The notes under the pieces are model-generated. The model was given only the letters and a program-made list of their open reading frames with translations, did not search any database and was not told the DNA's origin. Below are positions 51,529 to 59,520 of a DNA stretch of 64,000 nucleotides, piece by piece. The DNA is from an uncultured Bacilli bacterium. GTDB taxonomy: Bacteria > Bacillota_I > Bacilli_A > RF39 > UBA660. The translations under genes and the position numbers were made by a program. The stretch lies in assembly GCA_934101595.1 (NCBI GenBank), contig CAKORR010000004.1, positions 62,001 through 126,000 of the forward strand, written 5' to 3'. How positions within the stretch are numbered: the stretch's first letter is position 1; every line of letters starts with the position of its first letter.

Positions 51529-51917
51529 AAGATAAAAGAGAACTGCTTTTATCATATATTAAAGCTAATGTTGCACCAATATTAGTAGATTTTATATCTG
51601 GTGGAGATTTGAATGGTGCAGTTGTAGTACCAGCTAGTGTTGATGTTAAAGAATTAAATGGTCATTATGATGGAGCGGACTTTATGCCTCCTAAATGGCT
51701 TAATGAAATATTAAGTACAAATGCTAGTAAAATATTAGTGATTGATAAAATTGATTCGATTTCTAAAAAAGAGCAATTAAAGTTTTGTGAATTGTTAGAG
51801 CATCGAAAAATATCTACATTTGAATTACCTGAAAATTGTATAATTATTGTTACTGCAAATGAAATAAATAAAGATAAAATAAGTGAAGAAATATTTTCGT
51901 TAGTTGTGCGAATTTGA
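51525..51917 (+). CDS. Degenerate AAA-like protein, MoxR partner
   Basis: 130 residues. Resembles the middle of an AAA+ core but lacks a Walker A loop. It keeps a MPPKWLNEIL segment, a Walker B-like ILVIDKID (Lys in place of the catalytic Glu) and a sensor 1-like FELPENCIIIVTANE, parallel to the PSWLKK, FLDEIT and LPENARIVAAGND series of the neighbouring ATPase. It probably cannot hydrolyse ATP and may be a structural or regulatory subunit of the ring. Starts inside the end of copy 2 (ATGA). Confidence 0.7.
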   Translation: MKDKRELLLSYIKANVAPILVDFISGGDLNGAVVVPASVDVKELNGHYDGADFMPPKWLNEILSTNASKILVIDKIDSISKKEQLKFCELLEHRKISTFELPENCIIIVTANEINKDKISEEIFSLVVRI

Positions 51918-51927
51918 GGTGTATTTT

Positions 51928-53454
51928 ATGAAATATGATATAACAGTATTAAAAAGAAAAATGCTTGTTAAATATCCTTTTTTTGGGAGTGTAGTAGCAA
52001 GTGTAGATTATAAAGAAAACGAGGATATTCCAACCGCAGGCACAGATGGAGAAACAATTTACTATAATCCTAAATATTTAGAAAGTTTAAGTGTTGAAGA
52101 ACAAACTTTTATATTTGCTCATGAAGTATGTCATATTGCATTTAATCATATCTTAAGAAGTGAAGGCAAAGATCCAGAGTTATGGAATATTGCTACAGAT
52201 GGTGTTATTAATCAGTTTTTAAAACGAGACGGATTAAAAATGACTCTGGGTGGTGTTGATATGGCAGAAGCTATTAATTACGATGCTGAACAGTTATATG
52301 ACAAACTATTACAAGAAAAACAACAAAGACAACAACAAAATGGACAAGGTAATAGTCAAAGCGAACAAGGTAATCATCAACAAAATCAACAACAAAGCAG
52401 TGGTAGTAGTCAAGGCGAAAATGGTCAACAACAATCTCAATCACAACAGCAAACTGGCGATTCACAAAATCAAGAAGACCAGAAACAAGATAGTAAAGCA
52501 GGACAAAGTGGAGATGAACAGCAACAATCTCAACAACAAAATAGTTCTAATAGTGGAAATTCACAAGAAGAAGATAAATCAAAGCAAGATGTTGGCCATG
52601 ATACTCACAGTATGTGGGAGAAAGCAGTTAAAAAGCACAAGGAGCAGCAAGAAAAATCTGATAAAAAAGAGAGCTTATTAGATAAACTTTTAGGAAAAGA
52701 TACAAAAGAAAAAGAAACAACTGAACTTGAAAAGAAACAGGAAGAACTTGAAAGTATGGGAGAAAAAGATGCTTTTAAAAAGAATCTTGAAATAAAAAAG
52801 AAACAACTGGAAGACTTAAAAGAAGAAATATCTAAAGAAGCTTCGCAGGCAGGCATATCAACGAATAGAGATATTAGAACAGTTAATGATATAGGTACTG
52901 CTAAACCACTAATTGATTGGAGATATATTTTAAAAGAATCTATTATGTATGATGTTGATTGGTCATATAAAAATGCTACATTAGAAGATGGAGTTGTTAC
53001 TGCTAATTTAGAAGAACAACCAATGCCGGAAACTGAAATTGTTCTTGATACAAGTGGCTCAGTAAATGAAGTATTATTAAATAACTTTTTAAGGGAATGT
53101 AAGAATATATTACAACATACTAAATTAAAAGTAGGATGTTTTGACACAGAATTTTATGGATTTCATGAAATTAGAACAGAAGAAGATATAGAAAATATGA
53201 GATTTGAAGGTGGTGGAGGAACTGATTTTGATGTTGCTGTAGGTGCTTTTTCAAGACGAGTTCTAAATAAAATAATTTTTACTGATGGTGAAGCTCCAAT
53301 GCCAGTTATGTCACTTGATGCAACCTGGATAGTTTTTGGTAGTAATAGAATTAATCCATTAGGAGGAAACGTATTTTATATAGATAATGTAACACTCGAA
53401 AAATTAAATAACAGTGAAACGACTAGCAAATCAAAAAAAAGAATAAAAAACTAA
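51928..53454 (+). CDS. VWA-like metallopeptidase-fold protein (DUF2201 type)
   Basis: 508 residues from ATG 51928 (GAGGTG upstream; the frame is open to TTG 51904). N-terminal domain with a zinc motif HEVCH at 65-69 (HExxH) followed by the LWNIATDGVINQFL block. Then a long Gln/Asn/Ser-rich linker at about 125-220, a charged coiled region, and a C-terminal VWA-like domain with MIDAS-type DTSGS near 374 and GGGGTDFD. This is the usual partner of MoxR AAA+ proteins in which the ATPase acts on or through a VWA subunit. Cytosolic. Substrate unknown. Confidence 0.8.
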   Translation: MKYDITVLKRKMLVKYPFFGSVVASVDYKENEDIPTAGTDGETIYYNPKYLESLSVEEQTFIFAHEVCHIAFNHILRSEGKDPELWNIATDGVINQFLKRDGLKMTLGGVDMAEAINYDAEQLYDKLLQEKQQRQQQNGQGNSQSEQGNHQQNQQQSSGSSQGENGQQQSQSQQQTGDSQNQEDQKQDSKAGQSGDEQQQSQQQNSSNSGNSQEEDKSKQDVGHDTHSMWEKAVKKHKEQQEKSDKKESLLDKLLGKDTKEKETTELEKKQEELESMGEKDAFKKNLEIKKKQLEDLKEEISKEASQAGISTNRDIRTVNDIGTAKPLIDWRYILKESIMYDVDWSYKNATLEDGVVTANLEEQPMPETEIVLDTSGSVNEVLLNNFLRECKNILQHTKLKVGCFDTEFYGFHEIRTEEDIENMRFEGGGGTDFDVAVGAFSRRVLNKIIFTDGEAPMPVMSLDATWIVFGSNRINPLGGNVFYIDNVTLEKLNNSETTSKSKKRIKN

Positions 53455-53491
53455 TGTAATAAAAGGTAGATATCCATCATATACTTATAAA

Positions 53492-53518
53492 AATACTTGT
53501 ACAAAGTATTTTTTTTTG
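53492..53518 (+). terminator. Terminator after the VWA gene
   Basis: AATACTT, short loop, AAGTATT, T run. Confidence 0.8.
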
Positions 53519-53525
53519 ATAAAAT
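53497..53525 (+). promoter_or_regulatory. Candidate rpsB promoter
   Basis: TTGTAC at 53497-53502, 17-base spacer, TAAAAT at 53520-53525. It overlaps the terminator of the previous operon. Confidence 0.45.
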
Positions 53526-53531
53526 AGTCAT

Positions 53532-53637
53532 GGCTTTAAAAAGCAAATATACATTAATACGGATTAGAAAGGCGAGTGCCGAAGAGGTGTCTTTTTAAGT
53601 TGAAGTATTAAGATGATTAACGAAGGAGGGATTTTTT
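53532..53637 (+). promoter_or_regulatory. Structured 5' leader of rpsB
   Basis: A closing stem TTAATAC (53554-53560) with GTATTAA (53605-53611) encloses GGCGAGTGCC (a GGC/GCC hairpin with a four-base loop) and GAAGAGGTGTC. It ends at AAGGAGGG before the ATG. Probably an autogenous leader sensing S2. The GCCGAAG string also occurs in lysine and glycine riboswitches, but the rest does not fit those. Confidence 0.5.
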
Positions 53638-54567
53638 ATGGCCGTAGTTTCTATGAGTTATTTATTAGAAGCTGGAGTTCATTTTGGACATCAAACTAAA
53701 AGATGGAATCCTAAAATGAAAGAATACATTTTTACATCTAGAGATGATATTTATATTATCGATCTAGCAAAAACACAAGCTTTAATTGAGGAAGCTTATG
53801 AGGAAATTAAAAAGATTGCTTTAAATGGTGGAACATTCTTATTTGTTGGAACTAAAAAGCAAGCTAGTGAAGCTTCAAAAGAGGAAGCTGAAAGAAGTAA
53901 TTCTTATTATGTAACTGAAAGATGGTTAGGAGGTACTTTAACAAACTTCAGAACTATCAGAAAAAGAGTTAAACGTTTAGAAGAAATCGAAACAATGGAA
54001 AACGATGGAACGTTTGAGGCACTTCCTAAAAAAGAAGTTATTGGATTAAAGAAAGAATATGAAAAATTGAATCGTGTTTTATGCGGTATAAGAAACATGA
54101 CTAAACTTCCAAACGCTTTAATTATAGTTGATCCTAAAAAAGAGATTAACGCTATTAGAGAAGCAAGAAAATTAAATATTCCAGTATTTGGAATTGTAGA
54201 TACAAACTGTGATCCAGATGATGTTGATTTTGTTATTCCAGGAAATGACGATGCAGTAAGAGCTGTTAAGGTTGTTTTAGGAGTACTTAATAATGCTATT
54301 TGTGAAGCAAATGGACTTGAAATGGTAGATTATGTTACTGAGGAAGACAAAAAAGACTCAGCAAAAGATGAAAATAAAGAAGAAAAAGTTAAGGAAACTT
54401 TGAAAAAGGAAGAAGAAATCGAAATTCCTAAAGAAGTTATTATGCAAGAAGAAAAAGAAGATTTAACTAATAAAACTTTAGCTGATTTAAAAGCATTAGC
54501 AAAAGAAGCTGGTATTAAAGGTTATTCTTCAATGAAAAAAGACGACTTAATTAAGGCATTAAGTTAA
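53638..54567 (+). CDS. rpsB: 30S ribosomal protein S2 with C-terminal extension
   Basis: 309 residues. The first 230 or so are ordinary S2 (LLEAGVHFGHQTKRWNPKM, RWLGGTLTNF, GIVDTNCDPDDVDFVIPGNDD). An acidic linker of about 40 residues follows, and then a SAP/Rho-N-like helix pair (LADLKALAKEAGIKGYSSM, KDDLIKAL). Typical S2 is about 230-260, so the extra nucleic-acid-binding-type module is unusual. First gene of rpsB-tsf, 10 bases apart. Confidence 0.96.
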   Translation: MAVVSMSYLLEAGVHFGHQTKRWNPKMKEYIFTSRDDIYIIDLAKTQALIEEAYEEIKKIALNGGTFLFVGTKKQASEASKEEAERSNSYYVTERWLGGTLTNFRTIRKRVKRLEEIETMENDGTFEALPKKEVIGLKKEYEKLNRVLCGIRNMTKLPNALIIVDPKKEINAIREARKLNIPVFGIVDTNCDPDDVDFVIPGNDDAVRAVKVVLGVLNNAICEANGLEMVDYVTEEDKKDSAKDENKEEKVKETLKKEEEIEIPKEVIMQEEKEDLTNKTLADLKALAKEAGIKGYSSMKKDDLIKALS

Positions 54568-54577
54568 GGAGAGAATT

Positions 54578-55459
54578 ATGGAAATAACTGCAAGTATGGT
54601 TAAAGATTTACGTGAAGCTAGTGGCGCTGGAATGATGGATTGCAAAAAAGCCCTTGCTGAATGTAATGGAGATATGAATGCATCTATAGAATGGCTAAGA
54701 GAAAAAGGTATTGCTAAGTCAGCAAAAAAAGAATCACGTATTGCTGCAGAAGGATTAGCTAACATTTTTACGAGTGATAGCAAAGCTGTAATGATTGAAG
54801 TAAATTCTGAAACTGACTTTGTAAGTAAAAATGATGAATTCAAAAACATGATTGATACTATCGGAAACACTATTTTAAATAGTAATGCTAAAACATTAGA
54901 TGAAGCTCTTCTTTTGTCTTGTGACGAAGGAACTATTAAAGATTTAATAGTTGCTAAAACTGCTAAGATTGGTGAGAAGTTATCTTTAAGAAGAATATGT
55001 GTAGTTGAAAAGAGTGCTGATGAATTCTTTGGAACTTATTTACACATGGGTGGAAAAATCGCTGCTTTAGTTTTATTAAAGGGTGGAAATGAAGGCGTTG
55101 CAAAAGATATTGCAATGCAAGTTGCAGCTATGAAACCTGAATATTTAACAAGTAAGGATGTTCCAGCTGAAGTAGTTGAGAATGAAAGAAAAGTATTAAA
55201 AGAACAACTTCTTAATAAAGATCCTGATAAGGCAAGTAAAGCAGATTTTATTGTTGAAGGAAAAATCAAAAAATTCTTCGAAGAAGTTTGCCTTGCTGAT
55301 CAAGCATTTATTAAAGAAAATAAAATGACAGTAAATAAATATGTTACTGATAATAATGCTGAACTTTTAAAAATGGTTCGCTATGAAGTTGGCGAAGGAA
55401 TGGAAAAAAGAAATGACAACTTTGCTGAAGAAGTAATGAATCAAGTTAAAGGTAATTAA
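54578..55459 (+). CDS. tsf: Elongation factor Ts
   Basis: 293 residues, the GDP exchange factor of EF-Tu. N-terminal UBA-like part with VKDLREASGAGMMDCKKAL, and the TDFVSKNDEF motif that contacts EF-Tu, then the core domains (LHMGGKIAALVLL, MQVAAMKPEYL). GGAGAG upstream. pyrH, often the next gene in Firmicutes before frr, is missing between here and frr at 59521; two sigma factor genes and two membrane-protein genes stand there instead. Confidence 0.97.
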   Translation: MEITASMVKDLREASGAGMMDCKKALAECNGDMNASIEWLREKGIAKSAKKESRIAAEGLANIFTSDSKAVMIEVNSETDFVSKNDEFKNMIDTIGNTILNSNAKTLDEALLLSCDEGTIKDLIVAKTAKIGEKLSLRRICVVEKSADEFFGTYLHMGGKIAALVLLKGGNEGVAKDIAMQVAAMKPEYLTSKDVPAEVVENERKVLKEQLLNKDPDKASKADFIVEGKIKKFFEEVCLADQAFIKENKMTVNKYVTDNNAELLKMVRYEVGEGMEKRNDNFAEEVMNQVKGN

Positions 55460-55470
55460 TTTACAAGCAG

Positions 55471-55499
55471 TTGACATATTTTGTATAATGTGCTAAGAT
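55471..55499 (+). promoter_or_regulatory. Promoter of the sigma gene pair
   Basis: TTGACA at 55471-55476, 17-base spacer ending TGTGC, TAAGAT at 55494-55499. The TGTGC before the -10 recurs from 20470 and 47492. Confidence 0.65.
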
Positions 55500-55502
55500 A
55501 AT

Positions 55503-55567
55503 TCCCATAAAGCAATGGGGGTTGCAGCATGAATTTGTTAAAGCCTATTGTTTAAATAGGCTTTTTT
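55503..55567 (+). terminator. Short leader ending in a terminator hairpin, attenuator-like
   Basis: After the promoter a small CCCAT/ATGGG hairpin (55504-55519) is followed by an intrinsic terminator, AAGCCTATT (55541-55549) with AATAGGCTT (55555-55563) and T6. Only afterwards come GGAGGT and the sigma gene ATG. Transcripts may stop here unless antiterminated, or the 65-base RNA may be a small RNA. No known riboswitch class recognised. Confidence 0.6.
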
Positions 55568-55580
55568 AATGGAGGTAAAT

Positions 55581-56978
55581 ATGAGTAGTATATTAAAAAC
55601 AGTAGATGAATATATTAAAAAGTTTAATGCTTTACCATCTAAATATAGTGAGGTAATTAAATTTTTACATGGCTTAGATGATGTATTAAAAAATTATAGT
55701 TATGATGATTTGGCAAGATATATTTTAGATATACTAAATAAATATCCAATTATAAAAGAGGCATTAGAAGAAGTAAGAAAGAACAAAGACATTAATAACT
55801 TTCGTGGTTTATCATTTACTAATGTAGCTTTGGATGTCACAGATGATAGTGCGATTGAAAAAAATTATTATACGAGTTCTTCAATTCAACAATATTTTCT
55901 TGATATTTCTAAGTATCCTTTACTTACTTTAGAGCAAGAAATCTATTATGCCAAACTTAAGAGCAAAGGTGATAAAAAAGCTAGAGAGACTCTAATTACT
56001 TCCAATTTGAGATATGTAGCATTTAGAGTTTCAAAATATAATTTTAAAGAAAACGATATACTTGATTACATTCAAGCTGGGAACATTGGCCTTATGAAAG
56101 CCGTTGATAATTATGATTATCGAAAAGGTTTTAGATTAACTACTTATGCAACAGCATGGATATCCAGAGAAATTCAAGAGTGCAAGACTGGAAAAAATAG
56201 AGGAATTCATTTAAGCGTAAGAAATGATAGTCAAATTAGGAGCATGGAAAAATTAGATGAATTTTTTCAAGAAAAGTTTGGTAGAAATCCTAGAATAGAT
56301 GAGTATTCAGTTCTTTTAGATTTATCAAAAGATTTTGTAAGAAGTCTTTACAATCAAAAAAATGGAGTTAGGAGTCTAAATGACCCAATATCTAGTGATG
56401 ATAATACCACGGAGTTATTGGATTTTGTAATGGATAATGAAACCAAATCTGTTGAAGATACAGTTGAAGATAATTTAAATAATAGCATTGTAAGAGAAGC
56501 TATTTTAAAAATTGATGTTCCTAAAAAAAGTAAAGATATTATTAGATACAGATATGGTTTTGTTGATGGAAAGCCTCATACTTTGGAAGATACAGGAAGA
56601 ATATATGATGTAACTAGAGAAAGAATTAGGCAAATTGAGAAAAAAACATTAAAAAAACTTGGTAATTATTTAAAAAGCTATTATGGATATACAAGCCCTG
56701 AAATTGTTAAAAGAACCAAATCTATAAGGGAAGAGGAAAGTGATTTTATAAATCCTTTTAGAATGTTTAAAATGTATGATAAAAAAGATGTTATAGAGGC
56801 TATTAATATGCTCTCCGACGAAGATAGAGAAATCTTAATGAGTGTTTACGATTACAATAGAAATACTATTAATAAGAATAATATTAGTCCAGATTTTATG
56901 AAAAATTATTATTTCAATATTCTTGTGAAAATTGGTGATAATTTGCATCAAGGTATTGTATTAAAGAGGGATAAATAA
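55581..56978 (+). CDS. Sigma-70 family sigma factor, atypical (first of a pair)
   Basis: About 465 residues from ATG 55581 (GGAGG just before; an upstream ATG 55569 overlaps that site). N-terminal extension of about 100 residues, then region 1.2 (SIQQYFLDISKYPLLT), region 2 (LDYIQAGNIGLMKAVDNYDYRKG, TTYATAWISREIQ), and a region 3-like part. Region 4 has TLEDTGRIYDVTRERIRQIEKKTLKKL, with an RERIRQIE recognition helix close to that of primary sigma factors. A C-terminal tail of about 90 residues follows. Either a diverged primary sigma or a lineage-specific alternative. Overlaps the next sigma gene (TAATG). Confidence 0.85.
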   Translation: MSSILKTVDEYIKKFNALPSKYSEVIKFLHGLDDVLKNYSYDDLARYILDILNKYPIIKEALEEVRKNKDINNFRGLSFTNVALDVTDDSAIEKNYYTSSSIQQYFLDISKYPLLTLEQEIYYAKLKSKGDKKARETLITSNLRYVAFRVSKYNFKENDILDYIQAGNIGLMKAVDNYDYRKGFRLTTYATAWISREIQECKTGKNRGIHLSVRNDSQIRSMEKLDEFFQEKFGRNPRIDEYSVLLDLSKDFVRSLYNQKNGVRSLNDPISSDDNTTELLDFVMDNETKSVEDTVEDNLNNSIVREAILKIDVPKKSKDIIRYRYGFVDGKPHTLEDTGRIYDVTRERIRQIEKKTLKKLGNYLKSYYGYTSPEIVKRTKSIREEESDFINPFRMFKMYDKKDVIEAINMLSDEDREILMSVYDYNRNTINKNNISPDFMKNYYFNILVKIGDNLHQGIVLKRDK

Positions 56979-58096
56979 TGGAATTTTTTAGTAAACTAAA
57001 TGAAGAACTAAGTGAAATAGTATTTAATAATGATATAGTTAGTTATCTTTCTTTGCTTGAGGAAGTTTTAAGCAATAATACTTTTGTTAATGAGTGTGAT
57101 TATTTTGCTGTAATTAACGAATCAACAATTTTAAGAGATAAATTAAAAGAACTCGAAGAGTATTTAGCTCATTTTGAAAATTGTAAATTAACCATGTTAA
57201 AATTCCCTGTACTAAATGAATTATACGATACTTATCTTTTTATGTTTTCTAATGATAATCAGGATGCTTATGATGTATATAGTGTGGATGCCACTGAACA
57301 GTACTTAAAATTAATTAGAAAATATAGACTTCTTACTGCTGAAGAAGAGTATGAATTATCAAAAAAAATAGCCATGGGTGATAAAGAAGCCAGAGAAAAG
57401 TTAATAAATCATAATTTGCGACTTGTTGTAAAAATTGCTTTTCGTTTTAGAAATCACGGAAGAGATATTAGTGATTTAATCCAAGATGGTAATCTAGGAC
57501 TTATAAAAGCTGCAAAATTATATGATTATACTTCCGGATGTCGTTTTTCAACCTATGCTTATAGGCAAATTTTTGCAAAAATAAGAAGAGAAATAGATAA
57601 TAATAAAAATGCCATAAGAAAACCAATTTGGGCATCAGATTTGTGGAAGAAAGCCGAGGATGTTAAACGTGACTATTATGGTGAGCATCAAAAAAACTTA
57701 AGTTTAGAAGAAGTTGCTAAAATACTTAATGTTAGAGAAAGTACATTACAATATGCATATTTAGATAATAGAAGAGTTCATATTACGGCTAAAAAAAGCG
57801 ATGGCGATTTAATTGATAGTGATCCTTTATTAAATATTGCTGATCAAGGTAGTCTCTTAGAAGATAAGGTCGAACTCAAAATATTATTGGAGGAAATAAA
57901 AAATTATTTAATAATGAGCAATTTTAGTGAGAGAGATATTGATATTTATTTTTCTTGCTTGTATGATGCGAAAAGAAAAGATTTATCAGAAAAATATGGT
58001 ATAACTAGCGAAAGAGTTAGCCAAATAGATAGAAGAGTTAGCAAAAATGTTTGTATGTATTTAAAAAAAGAGCCAAAGAAGCGTTATTCAATTTGA
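56978..58096 (+). CDS. Sigma-70 family sigma factor, atypical (second of a pair)
   Basis: 372 residues. A roughly 105-residue unrecognised N-terminal part is followed by region 1.2 (ATEQYLKLIRKYRLLTAEEE), region 2 (ISDLIQDGNLGLIKAAKLYDY, RFSTYAYRQI), region 3 (LSLEEVAKILNVRESTL) and region 4 (DLSEKYGITSERVSQIDRRV). Its recognition helix differs from that of the upstream gene, so a different promoter set is likely. The start overlaps the previous stop, and a terminator follows. Confidence 0.85.
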   Translation: MEFFSKLNEELSEIVFNNDIVSYLSLLEEVLSNNTFVNECDYFAVINESTILRDKLKELEEYLAHFENCKLTMLKFPVLNELYDTYLFMFSNDNQDAYDVYSVDATEQYLKLIRKYRLLTAEEEYELSKKIAMGDKEAREKLINHNLRLVVKIAFRFRNHGRDISDLIQDGNLGLIKAAKLYDYTSGCRFSTYAYRQIFAKIRREIDNNKNAIRKPIWASDLWKKAEDVKRDYYGEHQKNLSLEEVAKILNVRESTLQYAYLDNRRVHITAKKSDGDLIDSDPLLNIADQGSLLEDKVELKILLEEIKNYLIMSNFSERDIDIYFSCLYDAKRKDLSEKYGITSERVSQIDRRVSKNVCMYLKKEPKKRYSI

Positions 58097-58107
58097 CGCT
58101 TTTTTTA
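58079..58107 (+). terminator. Terminator after the sigma gene pair
   Basis: AAGCGT and ACGCTT around the stop codon, T run. Confidence 0.85.
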
Positions 58108-58166
58108 ATCATTAATTTACATGAATTTGGATTCGTGATATAATTGATATACTTAGGATGTGTATT

Positions 58167-58763
58167 ATGAAGAATTTAAAAAAGAGCGAGAAAATAATTT
58201 ATTTTATCTTATTTGTTATAATGATTGTGTTATTTATTGTTATTGGTAAACATGACTTTAGTGATCCTGAAATGAATGATCATAAAAAATTTGCTGAGGA
58301 ATATAATTTGGTACCTGAAAAAAACGTTTTTAAATATGCAAATAATTCGGAAACCTATGCGGCTTTAAAAAATGGTAATGTTATTGTTCTTTTTGGGTTT
58401 CCTAAAAATGCCTTTACTGCGGCATATGCAAATCTTGTTAATGAAGTTGCTCTAGAATGTAAAATAGATGAAATACTTTACTATGATTTTTATCAAGACA
58501 GAAAAAATAATAATGGAACATATGAAAGTATTGTAAATTATCTTGGAAATTACTTGTATAAAACGGATAATAATAAAGTTGATTTAACTGCACCATCCAT
58601 GGTTGTGGTTAAGGATGGATCAATAATGTATTATGATAATGAAACGTCTTATACATACCGTGATATTACCTCTGATGATTACTGGACTATGTATAATAAA
58701 GATTTAAAGAAAACAACTTTTAAAAGTGTCTTTACTAAGTATAAGGAGAATAAAAATGGATAG
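58167..58763 (+). CDS. Membrane-anchored thioredoxin-fold-like protein without the CxxC
   Basis: About 198 residues from ATG 58167; the ATG at 58158 lacks a ribosome site. One N-terminal transmembrane helix (IIYFILFVIMIVLFIVI), then an extracellular domain that follows a thioredoxin-like pattern: GNVIVLFGFPKNAFTAAYANLV where the active-site Cys pair would be, a central EILYYDFYQD, and a TAPSMVVVKDGSIMYY strand with the cis-Pro-like TAP. Redox activity is improbable. It may be a binding or assembly factor. Overlaps the next gene by eight bases. Confidence 0.6.
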   Translation: MKNLKKSEKIIYFILFVIMIVLFIVIGKHDFSDPEMNDHKKFAEEYNLVPEKNVFKYANNSETYAALKNGNVIVLFGFPKNAFTAAYANLVNEVALECKIDEILYYDFYQDRKNNNGTYESIVNYLGNYLYKTDNNKVDLTAPSMVVVKDGSIMYYDNETSYTYRDITSDDYWTMYNKDLKKTTFKSVFTKYKENKNG

Positions 58764-59511
58764 TAGTAAAAAGAGTATATTTATGTCAATTCTGTTTTTG
58801 GTGGTTTTAATCTCACTAATTGTTGGTGGCCAGATATATGTTAATAAACTTCAAAAGAGCGACAAAGCAAAAAGTGAAAAACATGTGTCTAATAATGATT
58901 TTCGCTTAGATAAGAAAAAAGATTACATTTATTATGAAAATGAAAAAGTAATAAGCGATGAACCAGAAATAGTTTTTACAGATGTAATTATAAATTTGAA
59001 GGGTGCAGATGTCATTAATGCTTCTTTAAAAAGTGAAATGGATAGTATAAGAAATAGTGTAGTATTGCTAAATGATAATAATAAAGATGCTAATAAAGAG
59101 TTGAAGTATTCAAAGACTAATATTTTCGAAGCTATTGAAAGAGATTATCAAACATATGAATATTTAGATTATCTAAGCTTAGTAATTAGTGATGTTAATT
59201 TTAATTGTTATGACGACTTTTCACCTAAAAGTTTAAAAGGCTATGTGATTTTAAAAAGTGAAGGCAAAATCTTGACTGATGATGAGATACTAAAAAAGTA
59301 TGATATTACCAAAGATGATATAAAAACAAGAATTTCAGCATTTTTAGACGAAGAAATTTTAGTTAAGGGTGAAAATATTATAAAAAAGGAAGATACTTTG
59401 AATGAGCTATATAATAATTATGCATTTTATATAAAAAGTGGGGATTTGTATATTTCTTTTATTGTCAAAACAAATTTAGTAGATTATAATGAAAATGTAA
59501 AAGTTAATTAA
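58756..59511 (+). CDS. Single-pass membrane protein with DUF4163/DUF3298-like exterior, weak
   Basis: 251 residues from ATG 58756 (AAGGAG upstream). N-terminal helix (IFMSILFLVVLISLIVGG), then an external domain with DVIINLKGADVINASLKSEM, a KYSKTNIFEAI segment, DYQTYEYLDYLSLVISDV and FYIKSGDLYISFIV. The order of strands recalls RsiV/PdaC-type domains, but I would not insist. It is cotranscribed with the thioredoxin-fold-like gene and 9 bases from frr. Confidence 0.5.
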   Translation: MDSSKKSIFMSILFLVVLISLIVGGQIYVNKLQKSDKAKSEKHVSNNDFRLDKKKDYIYYENEKVISDEPEIVFTDVIINLKGADVINASLKSEMDSIRNSVVLLNDNNKDANKELKYSKTNIFEAIERDYQTYEYLDYLSLVISDVNFNCYDDFSPKSLKGYVILKSEGKILTDDEILKKYDITKDDIKTRISAFLDEEILVKGENIIKKEDTLNELYNNYAFYIKSGDLYISFIVKTNLVDYNENVKVN

Positions 59512-59520
59512 GGAGATTAT

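Noticed and set aside
52250..52681. 143-codon Asn/Lys-rich open frame inside the VWA gene
   Set aside because: Frame-shifted reading of the CAA/AAT-rich linker; no start signal.
47400..53454. Diversity-generating retroelement acting on the CLec-like domain
   Set aside because: No reverse transcriptase or template repeat seen; the paralog differences are not limited to adenine positions.
53532..53637. Lysine or glycine riboswitch before rpsB
   Set aside because: Only the short GCCGAAG element agrees; the leader is too short and the other conserved elements are missing.
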